Below, one piece after another: positions 44,293 through 52,636 of a stretch of 64,000 nt of DNA. The DNA is from Methanothrix harundinacea (GTDB lineage: Archaea; Halobacteriota; Methanosarcinia; Methanotrichales; Methanotrichaceae). Positions within the stretch are counted from its first letter, which is position 1. Each line of letters begins with the position of its first letter. The notes beneath the pieces were generated by a model that saw only the letters and a program-made list of their open reading frames with translations, was not told the DNA's origin and did no database searches. The stretch spans positions 1-64,000 of the forward strand of contig DAXT01000025.1 of the NCBI GenBank assembly GCA_002506535.1. Reading direction: 5' to 3'. The translations under genes and the position numbers were made by a program.

Positions 44293-45480
44293 ATGAGAAT
44301 AGGGATGCTCTCCTGGGAGAGCCTTTACTCCAGGAAGGTCGGGGGCGTCGCCCCCCACGTCTCGGAACTATCTGAAGCTCTCGCCAGGAGGGGGCACGAG
44401 GTCCACGTCTTCACCCGGCGGGGCGAGTTCGGCTCCTACGACGAGATCAACGGGGTCCACTATCAGAGGGTCGACTTCTCCCAGTCGGGAGATATCATCG
44501 CCCAGATGGACCAGATGTCCGAGGCCATCTTCGACCGGTTCGGCCACGTCCAGAGGATCTGCGGGAAATTCGACATCGTCCACGGCCACGACTGGCACCC
44601 GGTGACGGCCCTCAACAGGATAAAGGCAGCTTACGCCATACCCTACGTCATCACCCTCCACAGCACCGAATGGGGGAGATGCGGCAACAACTTCAGCAGC
44701 GGCTACGTCCCCCGGGAGATCGCCCACCGCGAATGGATGAGCGGCTACGAGGCGGCTGTGGTGATCACCACCACCCAGAGGATGAAAGACGAATTGACGA
44801 TGCTATATCAGATCCCGGTGGAGAAGATCGAGATCATACCCAACGGCCTCGTCATAGGTTCCTTCAGGCGGGCCGTCGACCCGGGGAGGGTGAAGGAAAG
44901 GCACGGGATCCACCCCCTCGCCCCGGTGATCCTCTACTGCGGGAGGATGAACTACCAGAAGGGCCCCTGCATCCTTGTCGAGGCCGCCCCTCACGTCCTC
45001 GCCCGCCACTGGGACGCGCGGTTCGTATTCATCGGCGACGGCGACATGAGAATGGAATGCGAACGGAAGGCCCGGGAGCTGGGGGTCACGGGGTCCTGCA
45101 TGTTTCTGGGATACACCCCCAGCAACGTCAAAGAGGAATGGATGAACGCCTGCGATATGGTATGCCTTCCCAGCAGAAACGAGCCCTTCGGGATCGTCGT
45201 CCTGGAAGGGTGGGATGCGGGAAAGCCCGTCGTTGCCACCGAGGCCGTCAGCATCATCAAGAACTTCCAGGACGGCCTCCTCGCCTATATCCAGCCGGAG
45301 TCGATAGCCTGGTGCATCAACCGCCTCCTCGACGACCCCGATGAGATGGAGAGGCTAGGCCGGGCTGGAAGAGAGCGGCTCGAACGGGAGTTCACCTGGG
45401 ACGAGATCGCCCGGGAGACGGAAGATGTATACGACAGGGTTTTGAATATAGATAAAACGACCGATAAATTACGGAGCTGA
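44293..45480 (+). CDS. GT4-family glycosyltransferase
   Basis: 395 residues. GGVAPHVSELSEALARRGHEVHVFTR at the start, HGHDWHP and PSRNEPFGIVVLEGWDAGKPVVATE (E-x7-E) identify a GT-B, GT4 retaining glycosyltransferase. The GGTGGAT before the ATG is a ribosome site. Separate from the preceding operon by 277 nt, so it is probably expressed alone or from its own promoter. Probably a further glucan synthase or surface-glycan enzyme. Confidence 0.85.
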   Translation: MRIGMLSWESLYSRKVGGVAPHVSELSEALARRGHEVHVFTRRGEFGSYDEINGVHYQRVDFSQSGDIIAQMDQMSEAIFDRFGHVQRICGKFDIVHGHDWHPVTALNRIKAAYAIPYVITLHSTEWGRCGNNFSSGYVPREIAHREWMSGYEAAVVITTTQRMKDELTMLYQIPVEKIEIIPNGLVIGSFRRAVDPGRVKERHGIHPLAPVILYCGRMNYQKGPCILVEAAPHVLARHWDARFVFIGDGDMRMECERKARELGVTGSCMFLGYTPSNVKEEWMNACDMVCLPSRNEPFGIVVLEGWDAGKPVVATEAVSIIKNFQDGLLAYIQPESIAWCINRLLDDPDEMERLGRAGRERLEREFTWDEIARETEDVYDRVLNIDKTTDKLRS

Positions 45481-45505
45481 GAAGAGCTTCGCATTTTTCT
45501 CTCTT

Positions 45506-46306
45506 TTACCCCTGGGCGTGCATCAGGGATATTATCAGGTCGTGGACCTCTTCGGGGCGGGCGACCCCCTCCAGGAGGTGGTGGGACCTGCCCCGGGGGG
45601 TCGATACCGTCTTGCCGCCCCCGGCGCCGACCATAACCCTGTTACCCACGGCCGCCCCCGCCATGCTGAAGTCGTCCCCGAGGCCGAGGCCCGAGGCGGT
45701 GATGGGGATTATCGTCCCGAAGTTGAATATCTTGCCGGGGAAGGACTGCTCCACCACCAGGTCGTTTATGTTCTTGTAGAGGAGGGTCCTTCTGTGGACC
45801 CCCAGGTGGCCCGACTCCATGATCAGCCTCCAGTTGGTGATGTAGTATCGATGGGACCTTCTGTGCCCTTCCGTCCCGAAGATCCCGAAGATGCCGAAGG
45901 CCATCAGGATGACATTCTGATCCGCAAACCAGAGGAGCCCCAGGCCGTCGAGGAAGGCGGTGTACTCCGGCCGGCCGGGGAGGTAGAAGGCCAGGAGGGC
46001 GGGGATCGCGAGAGCGAAGAGCCACCTCCAGTTTATCCGGAATAGGGCGATAAGGACCGCAGGGACCAGAACGGATAGCCACCAGAGGATCAGGGCCGAG
46101 TTCTCAGAGCTCATCTCCATGATCTCGGTCCTGGGGCCGGTTGCGAAATACGCCCCCACCAGAGCTATGTAGATCCAGATGGCATAGAGCCGGTAGAAGG
46201 CGAGAGGGTGGGGGCGCAGCGCCCGGATCAGCTCTTCGCCCTTCTGGAGCTTCGGTGACACAGGCTCCGTCTTTGACGTCGATCTCTTAAATAACCCTTC
46301 TCTCAT
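45506..46306 (-). CDS. Membrane protein with bacterial PH-like domain
   Basis: 266 residues. Four or more hydrophobic segments (about 38-55, 72-92, 93-110, 122-145) are followed by a PH-like (DUF304/bPH2-type) soluble part: HRRSHRYYITNWRLIMESG, RRTLLYKNINDLVVEQSFPGKIFNFGTI. Members of this group are of unknown function. It converges on the GT4 gene. Confidence 0.65.
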   Translation of the reverse strand: MREGLFKRSTSKTEPVSPKLQKGEELIRALRPHPLAFYRLYAIWIYIALVGAYFATGPRTEIMEMSSENSALILWWLSVLVPAVLIALFRINWRWLFALAIPALLAFYLPGRPEYTAFLDGLGLLWFADQNVILMAFGIFGIFGTEGHRRSHRYYITNWRLIMESGHLGVHRRTLLYKNINDLVVEQSFPGKIFNFGTIIPITASGLGLGDDFSMAGAAVGNRVMVGAGGGKTVSTPRGRSHHLLEGVARPEEVHDLIISLMHAQG

Positions 46307-46518
46307 GGAGAAAGACGCCCTCTTCTCTTGGAGAGAGGTGGACGCGAATGGGCCTCCCGGTCCGGGACCGTCTGGCGGACTATTCGAGGTTGAACCCCCA
46401 CCAGATCTCCGGCGGTCTCCGTGGAAAAGCCGATATAATCGAGGCTACTATGCCCCGGATGGATGGACCGAAAGGTTCAAAAACAGGTAGCGCGTGGGGG
46501 GGAATCGCACCTTTTCGC

Positions 46519-46591
46519 GCCTCGGTGGCTTAGCTGGCATAGCGCGTCCTTGGTAAGGACGAGGCCGTGGGTTCAAATCCCACCCGAGGCT
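46519..46591 (+). tRNA. tRNA-Thr (anticodon GGT)
   Basis: 73 nt cloverleaf. Acceptor GCCTCGG pairs with CCGAGGC; D-arm GCTT...TAGC with G18G19; anticodon stem CGTCC/GGACG with loop TTGGTAA; T-arm GTGGG/CCCAC with loop TTCAAAT; discriminator T. Anticodon GGT reads ACC/ACU, threonine. No intron and no encoded CCA. All stems pair without mismatches except the usual U13-U22. Confidence 0.97.
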
Positions 46592-46669
46592 TGGCATTTC
46601 TCTCAGGACGGAAGTTTTTAAAAAGGGGATCATCTCCGATCCTCAGAAGGTCGGATATAAATGATGGCT

Positions 46670-46699
46670 CTGGCGTGCAAAAGGAAAAGGGCACGCCAG
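46670..46699 (+). ncRNA. Possible small RNA or terminator hairpin after tRNA-Thr
   Basis: Perfect 9-bp stem CTGGCGTGC / GCACGCCAG with a 12-nt loop, preceded at about 46613-46624 by a TATA-like GTTTTTAAAAAG. A weaker stem GGATC...GATCC lies between. No T-tract follows. It may be a short RNA, or a bidirectional terminator between the tRNA and the convergent secreted-protein gene. Confidence 0.3.
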
Positions 46700-46725
46700 C
46701 CCGTTCGAAGCTTCTCTGAAGGCGC

Positions 46726-47157
46726 TCAATCCACGATCTCTATGCCGAAGCTGGCCCAGGATTCGACCACTTGTCTCCCCTTTTTGTTATCGGCCTTGCA
46801 AGAGGAGGCAACTAATATGAACCTTTGACCGCCAAATATCTGTACGTCGTTCTCAGCTACGGTATAGGGGTGAAGTATCTCCTGCTCCTCTCCAGCTTCA
46901 AGATTTCCGACATTGACGATGCCACCTACGCCATCTTCGATCCTGACATTGTAGAGGGTGGTGTCGCCGTTGTTGTAAACCGTGTAGACGAAATCGACCT
47001 CTTCGCCGATACTTGCCACAGACGGGTCCGCCACCCCTATCAGAATCACTGAATAGCTAGCTGCCGATACCACGGGCGCGAAGAAGAGGAGCGATGCCAA
47101 GAGGGCAATCACTCCAGCTACCTTCAGCCCGGATCTGCTTTTGGGCTCTATCTTCAT
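46726..47157 (-). CDS. Secreted small beta-domain protein (DUF11/CARDB-like)
   Basis: 143 residues. A signal segment (GLKVAGVIALLASLLFFAP) then a single domain: SIGEEVDFVYTVYNNGDTTL and VNVGNLEAGEEQEILHPYTV are typical of DUF11/CARDB-type Ig-like folds, often found on archaeal surfaces. Upstream on the minus strand are two TATA-like CTATAAG elements at about 47225-47252 and GAGG before the ATG. Confidence 0.7.
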   Translation of the reverse strand: MKIEPKSRSGLKVAGVIALLASLLFFAPVVSAASYSVILIGVADPSVASIGEEVDFVYTVYNNGDTTLYNVRIEDGVGGIVNVGNLEAGEEQEILHPYTVAENDVQIFGGQRFILVASSCKADNKKGRQVVESWASFGIEIVD

Positions 47158-47906
47158 TTTATATCATCCTCTTTTGGTGAACTCAGCCGAAGAGATCCCG
47201 ATCCGACCTCTGCGAACTGTACAACTTATAGACAGTTCTTCTGGTACTTATAGTCACTTGCGATGTCAACTAAAGTGTAGATCCAGTACATTGAAGTTTG
47301 AATAAGTACATCTAGCCGCATAGTATTATTGAAGCAGATTATATCCTAAAATAGCTGCCTAATAGATCATAATACACCTCATATTAATCGAATTATGCTA
47401 TTATATTTGCTAAATGCCCTTATGTATTCTGCATCTAGCCGCCGAGGTCGTCTGATAATCATCATGATTTTCCATTGCTATAATGTTCGAACTTTTACCT
47501 ATTTTTCCTATATATACTACATATATTCATAGTTCTAGTAAAAAAATTTCTTTTTATATATGCAGAAAAGTCTTAAGGATCTGTTTTGCCAGATTACTTT
47601 TTTATATCTACAGATCTATAGAATGCCGGATCCGTTGATATCCCAACGACTGCGCGGCCACCCTCCCTGCCTGCAAAGATGAGACGAAATCTTTAAATAA
47701 GAGGTAACTTCCAAGTACTAACCATAAGTTAGCAACAGCAGACAAGCAAATTCCTAAATCTGAAGAGCCGTCCCGGATAGGGGCTGATATCAAGAAGATT
47801 CCGAATTCAGCGTCGGATCGATCCCCTCCCCGGGCTAGAAAAGGCTTAACAGAGATGACGCGGATAGGTTGAAATAAAAAGATATTGATATTGTACGAGG
47901 ATCGAT
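47158..47906. other. AT-rich intergenic region upstream of cdc48
   Basis: About 750 nt of low-GC sequence unlike its surroundings. It holds the promoter of the leftward secreted-protein gene (to about 47260) and the cdc48 promoter at the right end (GAAATAAAAAGAT near 47874, and GAGGATC before the ATG). A 61-codon minus frame (47608-47793) has no features I trust. A short repeat, CATCTAGCCGC, occurs twice (near 47311 and 47433). Possibly a former mobile or accessory insert, now gone. Confidence 0.45.
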
Positions 47907-50072
47907 ATGGCAGAGGAGTACACGCTCAAAGTTGGTGAAGCCCGCCCATCCGATGTAGGAAGGGGGATAGCGAGGGTCGACCAGGCCGTCCTTTACAGCG
48001 GAGGATGGCAGGCCGGAGACGTCCTTTCAATTACAGGAAAGAAGAATACAGCGGCCCTTCTCCTCCCCGGTTATCCAGAAGACACCGGGACGGGGATCGT
48101 CCGCATCGACGGAAATATCAGGCGGAACGCCGGCGTCAGCATAGACGACCGGGTACCGGTGAAGATCATCAAGTCCGCTGCCGCGGCCAAAGTCGTCTTC
48201 GCCCCGACGGTCCCCCTCAGGATCACCGGAGGGGAGGAGTACCTGCGAAGGTACCTGGACGGGAGGGTCCTCACCAGAGGAGACGTCATCGAGATCTCCG
48301 TCATGGGAAGGAAGATCGAGCTTGTGGCAACGAAGATCTCCCCTTCCGTAGAGGCCGTCATCATGGGGGACAGGACCGCGATCGAGATCAGCGAGAAGCC
48401 CGCTAAAGAGGAGAGGGCGACCCCCAGGATCACCTACGAGGATATCGGCGGACTCGGCCCCGAGATCAAGAAGATCAGGGAGATGATCGAGCTTCCCATG
48501 AAGCACCCCGAGCTCTTCGAGAGGCTGGGGGTCGAGGCTCCCAAGGGGGTCCTCCTCCACGGCCCGCCGGGGACGGGCAAGACGCTCCTCGCGAAGGCCC
48601 TCGCCTCGGAGACGAACTCCCACTTCCAGACCCTCAGCGGCCCCGAGATCATGTCCAAGTACTACGGCGAGTCGGAGGAGAGGCTCCGGGATATCTTCAA
48701 GGAGGCGGAAGAAGAGGCGCCCTCCATCATATTCATCGACGAGATCGACTCAATAGCCCCGAAAAGGGAAGAGGTGACCGGCGAGGTGGAGAGAAGGATC
48801 GTCGCCCAGCTCCTGGCGGTGATGGACGGCCTCGAGTCCCGGGGAAAAGTGGTGGTGATAGGAGCCACCAACAGGCCCGACGCCCTCGACCCGGCTTTGA
48901 GGCGGCCCGGGAGGTTCGATCGAGAGATCGAGATCGGAGTGCCCAACCGGGAGTCGAGGCTCGAGGTCCTCCAGATCCACGCCCGGGGGATGCCCCTCGC
49001 CGAGGACGTCGACCTGGAGAAGCTCGCCGACATAACCCACGGCTTCGTCGGAGCCGACATCGCGGCCCTCGCCCGAGAGGCGGGGATGAGGGCTCTGAGG
49101 AGGATCGTCCCGGAGCTGGATCTGGAGGTGGAGAGCATACCCGTCGAGATCCTCGACAAGATCCAGGTCGTCAACGAGGACTTCGTCGACGCCCTCCGGG
49201 AGCTTTCACCTAGCGCCATGAGGGAGGTGCTGGTGGAGTCGCCGAACGTCCACTGGGACGAGATAGGCGGCCTCGCGAACGTCAAGCAGGAGCTGATGGA
49301 GGCGGTGGAGTGGCCCCTCGCTTACCCCAAGCTCTTCAGCCATATGGCGGCGACGCCGCCGAAGGGGATCATGCTCTACGGCCCCCCGGGGACGGGTAAG
49401 ACCCTGATGGCCAAGGCGGTGGCCACCGAGAGCCAGGCGAACTTCATCTCGGTGAAGGGACCGGAGTTTCTCTCCAAGTGGGTCGGCGAGTCGGAGAAGG
49501 CGGTGAGGGAGACCTTCAGGAAGGCTAGACAGGCGGCCCCCACCGTCCTCTTCTTTGACGAGATGGACTCGATAGCTCCGGCCAGGGGGGGCGGCACCAG
49601 CGACTCTCACGTCACCGAGAGGGTGATAAGCCAGATCCTCTCGGAGATGGACGGGCTGGAGTCGCTCCACAACGTCGTCGTCATCGCCGCCACCAACCGG
49701 CCCGACATCATCGACCCGGCGCTCCTGCGGCCCGGGCGGTTCGACCGGATGGTGGAGATCGGGATGCCGGACCAGGAGGCTAGGCTTGAGATCCTCAAGA
49801 TCCACACCAAAAAGAGGCCGCTCGCCGAGGACGTCGACCTTGCCGCGATATCGAAGAGGACCGACGGCTACTCCGGCGCCGACCTCGCCAACGTCTGTAA
49901 CGAGGCGGTGATGCTGGCGATAAGAGAGTACGTCCTCGCCGGAAAGCCCCAGGAGGACGAGGAGATCGCGAAGTACAGGATCGAGGGGCGACACTTCGAG
50001 GAGGCGCTCAAGAAGGTGCTGCCGAGCAGAAAGGAGAGGGAGGGCTACAGCAGGTTCGCGGAGATCGCCTGA
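47907..50072 (+). CDS. cdc48: Cdc48/VAT AAA+ unfoldase
   Basis: 721 residues. N-terminal double-psi barrel domain (1-180) and two AAA rings. D1: Walker A GPPGTGKT at about 219-226 and Walker B IIFIDEID near 275-282. D2: second GPPGTGKT near 492-499 and LFFDEMD near 548-554. It extracts and unfolds proteins, feeding the proteasome. Complete and of normal length. GAGGATC precedes the ATG. Confidence 0.97.
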   Translation: MAEEYTLKVGEARPSDVGRGIARVDQAVLYSGGWQAGDVLSITGKKNTAALLLPGYPEDTGTGIVRIDGNIRRNAGVSIDDRVPVKIIKSAAAAKVVFAPTVPLRITGGEEYLRRYLDGRVLTRGDVIEISVMGRKIELVATKISPSVEAVIMGDRTAIEISEKPAKEERATPRITYEDIGGLGPEIKKIREMIELPMKHPELFERLGVEAPKGVLLHGPPGTGKTLLAKALASETNSHFQTLSGPEIMSKYYGESEERLRDIFKEAEEEAPSIIFIDEIDSIAPKREEVTGEVERRIVAQLLAVMDGLESRGKVVVIGATNRPDALDPALRRPGRFDREIEIGVPNRESRLEVLQIHARGMPLAEDVDLEKLADITHGFVGADIAALAREAGMRALRRIVPELDLEVESIPVEILDKIQVVNEDFVDALRELSPSAMREVLVESPNVHWDEIGGLANVKQELMEAVEWPLAYPKLFSHMAATPPKGIMLYGPPGTGKTLMAKAVATESQANFISVKGPEFLSKWVGESEKAVRETFRKARQAAPTVLFFDEMDSIAPARGGGTSDSHVTERVISQILSEMDGLESLHNVVVIAATNRPDIIDPALLRPGRFDRMVEIGMPDQEARLEILKIHTKKRPLAEDVDLAAISKRTDGYSGADLANVCNEAVMLAIREYVLAGKPQEDEEIAKYRIEGRHFEEALKKVLPSRKEREGYSRFAEIA

Positions 50073-50197
50073 GGCAAAGGCTGGGGAGGCATTACAGCCG
50101 GCCTTCCCTTCACCTCCCTTTTCTTTGCCCCGCGTTCTCGCTTGTTCTATTGTTCTATATTCCCTTGGCATTTATACCGTCTATTTATCAAGCGATC

Positions 50198-50878
50198 TCA
50201 TCTCAGATATTCGATGGCCATTTCGGGTTGGTACGATATACCTGGTTTTGCCAGCAATTCCACAAATCGACATCCTTTTGATGGATGAAAGAGATTGGCA
50301 GAGGCGCTGCTTCTGATGACCCATGCTGTATCAAGGCCGCGCTCTGTCCCTGCGACGGCGAGAACAGGCTCTTGTTCTGGGATCGCTCCCGCATCGACAG
50401 CCATCAAGACACATTCCAGACAGACCAACGTCCCAGTGGAAATCAACTCCAAGGTCTTTGCCAGAATATCAAGGGATGTCACCTGCTGAAGATGGAGCCG
50501 CATTGAAAAACTTGGACCGAAGAAGGGAATTGTTCCTTGAATGATGGGGATGTTCAAGGCTGCTAATTTTAGTCTATTTTCCTGGGTGATCTGCATGGGC
50601 ACTCTAGAGAGGCCGCGTTCATACCATTCATCGCGCACCTTCTGCAGTTCAGGAATATCTGCAAACGGACCGCTCTGCATGTGGTCAACTTCCCATCTCA
50701 TTCCTTGAGGACATGTGACACAGACGATGGTGGTGTCACGGATTCTTTCAGCGACTCGTACAGCACATTCTCCAGTAATTGAGGCGACGACGAGATAGCG
50801 ATATCGCGAAGACACCTTCTCCAAAATTTCAATCATTTCATCGGTGTTGGCGGGTCCTGGCCTCTCAAATACTCTCAT
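50198..50878 (-). CDS. Pyruvate kinase C-terminal-like protein (COG1751)
   Basis: 226 residues. FERPGPANTDEMIEILEK, VVASITGECAVRVAERI and the ending ISYQPEMAIEYLR match the stand-alone pyruvate-kinase-alpha/beta-like domain proteins (COG1751). They resemble the regulatory C-terminal domain of pyruvate kinase without the catalytic part, so a small-molecule-binding role is likely, but the function is not known. Codon use is more AT-rich than neighbours. Confidence 0.82.
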   Translation of the reverse strand: MRVFERPGPANTDEMIEILEKVSSRYRYLVVASITGECAVRVAERIRDTTIVCVTCPQGMRWEVDHMQSGPFADIPELQKVRDEWYERGLSRVPMQITQENRLKLAALNIPIIQGTIPFFGPSFSMRLHLQQVTSLDILAKTLELISTGTLVCLECVLMAVDAGAIPEQEPVLAVAGTERGLDTAWVIRSSASANLFHPSKGCRFVELLAKPGISYQPEMAIEYLR

Positions 50879-51287
50879 AATTCTTCCTCTTTTTATCCGT
50901 TATCTCGCAAGAGCCCTCGCGGGCTGAGATTGATAATGCACCATCGGTCCACAAGTCGCTCGCCATGTAAAACTCTAAGAGTCCAAGATGGGTGTCGATC
51001 TTCTCCAGCTCTTCAAACATTCAAGATCTCATATCTTATATGATGTATGTCGACCAGGCGGAAGATGCGAGGCGATTATATGAATAGGTTTCCTCCTTTC
51101 GCAGGTAACGCCCGAGAAATTTCCAGCACTCGAATATACAGAACGGCTCATCAGCGTTCTTCGGTCCTCCCATATCTTCCGCCCTCCCCATCATCTCCAG
51201 CACTCGTTCCCCTGCCTCTTTCCCGAGCCGCATTCTTATGTAACCCGAGGAAAAGATTTAACCGGCCTGGTTACATAAGATGGAGAC
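50879..51287. other. Intergenic region with the zinc-operon promoter
   Basis: About 410 nt. Left part AT-rich, with CATAT-CTT-ATATG (about 51031-51043) as a short palindrome. A 65-codon minus frame (51036-51233) begins beside the operator but I could not assign it. The right end holds the inverted repeat and TATA element of the DUF6788-znu genes. Confidence 0.5.
51235..51279 (+). promoter_or_regulatory. Operator-like perfect inverted repeat around the DUF6788-znu promoter
   Basis: CTTATGTAACC at 51235-51245 and GGTTACATAAG at 51269-51279, a perfect 11-bp inverted repeat with a 23-bp spacer. The spacer holds an AAAAGATTTAA TATA-like element. A repressor bound to both halves would block TBP/TFB. 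The genes it controls are metal uptake genes, so a metal-sensing regulator (DtxR/MntR or similar) is likely. Confidence 0.7.
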
Positions 51288-51587
51288 GTGATCCCCAAGT
51301 ACATCCTGGAGGAGCTGGCCGAGGAGGACCTCCCCCACCTCATCGAGGTGAGGGATTATCTCGATCGGCTGATATCGGATCGAAAGGCGTCTTCTTACGG
51401 GTCGGCCCCAAAGGCCGGAAGATGCGGCGATCGGGGGGCCTCCGTCACCTACCGCCAGGAGTGGGTCCGCTGCGGCAAGGAGTGCAAAAGCTGTCCCCAC
51501 GGACCCTACTGGTACTGCTACTGGAAGGAGGACGGCAAAACCCGGACCAGGTACATCGGGAAGGTCCTCAAGGAGATAGTCCTTTGA
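51288..51587 (+). CDS. DUF6788-type small Cys-rich protein
   Basis: 99 residues. ELAEEDLPHLIEVRDYLDRLI at the start and the motif CGKECKSCPHGPYWYCYW, then TRYIGKVL, define the DUF6788 group seen in methanogens and other archaea. The Cys-x3-Cys-x2-Cys-Pro-His pattern suggests metal binding. GTG 51288 is the start; the ribosome site is close, so a near-leaderless mRNA is likely. Its stop overlaps the znuA TTG, so it is the first gene of the zinc-transport operon. Confidence 0.75.
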   Translation: MIPKYILEELAEEDLPHLIEVRDYLDRLISDRKASSYGSAPKAGRCGDRGASVTYRQEWVRCGKECKSCPHGPYWYCYWKEDGKTRTRYIGKVLKEIVL

Positions 51588-52543
51588 AATCGAGGAGCAT
51601 TTTGATTCTGGCGCTCATTCTATCCCTCGCCCCCTTCTCCGGCTGCATATCCCCTGAGGAAGGGGGTCTCCCGGCGGGCGATGGAAAGGTCAAGGTCGTC
51701 GCCACCACCGTCCCCCTGGCCACCTTCACGAAGGCCGTCGGCGGTGACCTCGTCGAAGTCTCCGTTCTGGTCCCGCCGGGGGCTAACCTCCACACCTTCG
51801 AGCCGGCTCCATCGAAGCTCGCGGAGGTGTCAGAGGCCGACCTCTACGTCAAGAACGGGGCGGGGCTGGAGATCTGGATGGAGAAGATCATCGGGGCGAA
51901 CAGGAGGGTGCTGGTCGTCGATTCGTCTTCGGGGATCGATCTCTTGGAAGGGCATCACCACCACGATGACGGAGGCGACGACGTGGAGGCAGAGCACCAC
52001 CACGGACCCTACCGTCATGATCTCCACCCATTGATCCTCACCGCCGACCCCCACATCTGGCTCTCGGCTAAGAACGGACCCATCATGGCAGAGAACATCT
52101 GCCGGGGGCTTATTGAGGTCGACCCCGAGAACGGCGACGTCTATAGGGAGAACCTGGCGGCGTTCAATAGAGAGCTTGAAGACCTCGACCTCGAACTCGC
52201 CTCGACCTTCAAAGGAGCCGAGAAAGAGAAGTTCATCGTCCTCCACCCCGCCTGGGGGTACTTCGCCAGGGATTACGACCTCATCCAGGTCGCTATCCTG
52301 GAAGATGATAAGGAGCCGGGACCTAGGCAGCTCAGAACCATCATCGATCTCGCCCGTAAAGAGGAGGTCGGGACGATCTACGTCGATCCGAGCTTCAACC
52401 CCAAATCCGGTGAGATCATAGCCGCCGAGATAGGAGGGAGGGTCGTCGCCTTGGACCCCCTCGCCGAGGATTACTTCGATAACATGCGCAAGGTCGCAAG
52501 GGAGATATCGTCAGGGATCAAAAGCCAGACCCGGGGAGGATAG
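51584..52543 (+). CDS. znuA: Zinc/manganese ABC transporter substrate-binding lipoprotein
   Basis: 319 residues from the TTG at 51584, which overlaps the DUF6788 stop (TTGA) and has AGGAG 8 nt upstream. Signal with lipobox FSGC (Cys21). Cluster-9 solute-binding fold (ZnuA/TroA): VVATTVPLATFTKAVGGD, GANLHTFEPAPS, HPAWGYF and the DPSF ligand segment. A His/Asp-rich loop (residues about 117-140, HHHHDDGGDD and HHHGPYRH) is typical of zinc-type binders. The longer frame from 51047 is not real. Confidence 0.9.
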   Translation: MKSRSILILALILSLAPFSGCISPEEGGLPAGDGKVKVVATTVPLATFTKAVGGDLVEVSVLVPPGANLHTFEPAPSKLAEVSEADLYVKNGAGLEIWMEKIIGANRRVLVVDSSSGIDLLEGHHHHDDGGDDVEAEHHHGPYRHDLHPLILTADPHIWLSAKNGPIMAENICRGLIEVDPENGDVYRENLAAFNRELEDLDLELASTFKGAEKEKFIVLHPAWGYFARDYDLIQVAILEDDKEPGPRQLRTIIDLARKEEVGTIYVDPSFNPKSGEIIAAEIGGRVVALDPLAEDYFDNMRKVAREISSGIKSQTRGG

Positions 52544-52636
52544 AAGTGGAGGCTTTGGGATCATATCCTGCGGTGACGGCGTATGGAGATCTCATGAGGA
52601 GATATTATAATGAGGTGAGATTGAGGTGACGACGGG

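Noticed and set aside
47608..47793. Possible transposase-like peptide on the minus strand
   Set aside because: No catalytic motif or terminal repeats; too short.
51036..51233. 65-codon minus-strand frame next to the zinc operator
   Set aside because: No recognisable family. Could be a divergent small gene, but I cannot support it.
51047..51583. Long N-terminal extension of znuA
   Set aside because: The lipobox signal starts at TTG 51584 and the upstream part overlaps the DUF6788 gene in another frame.
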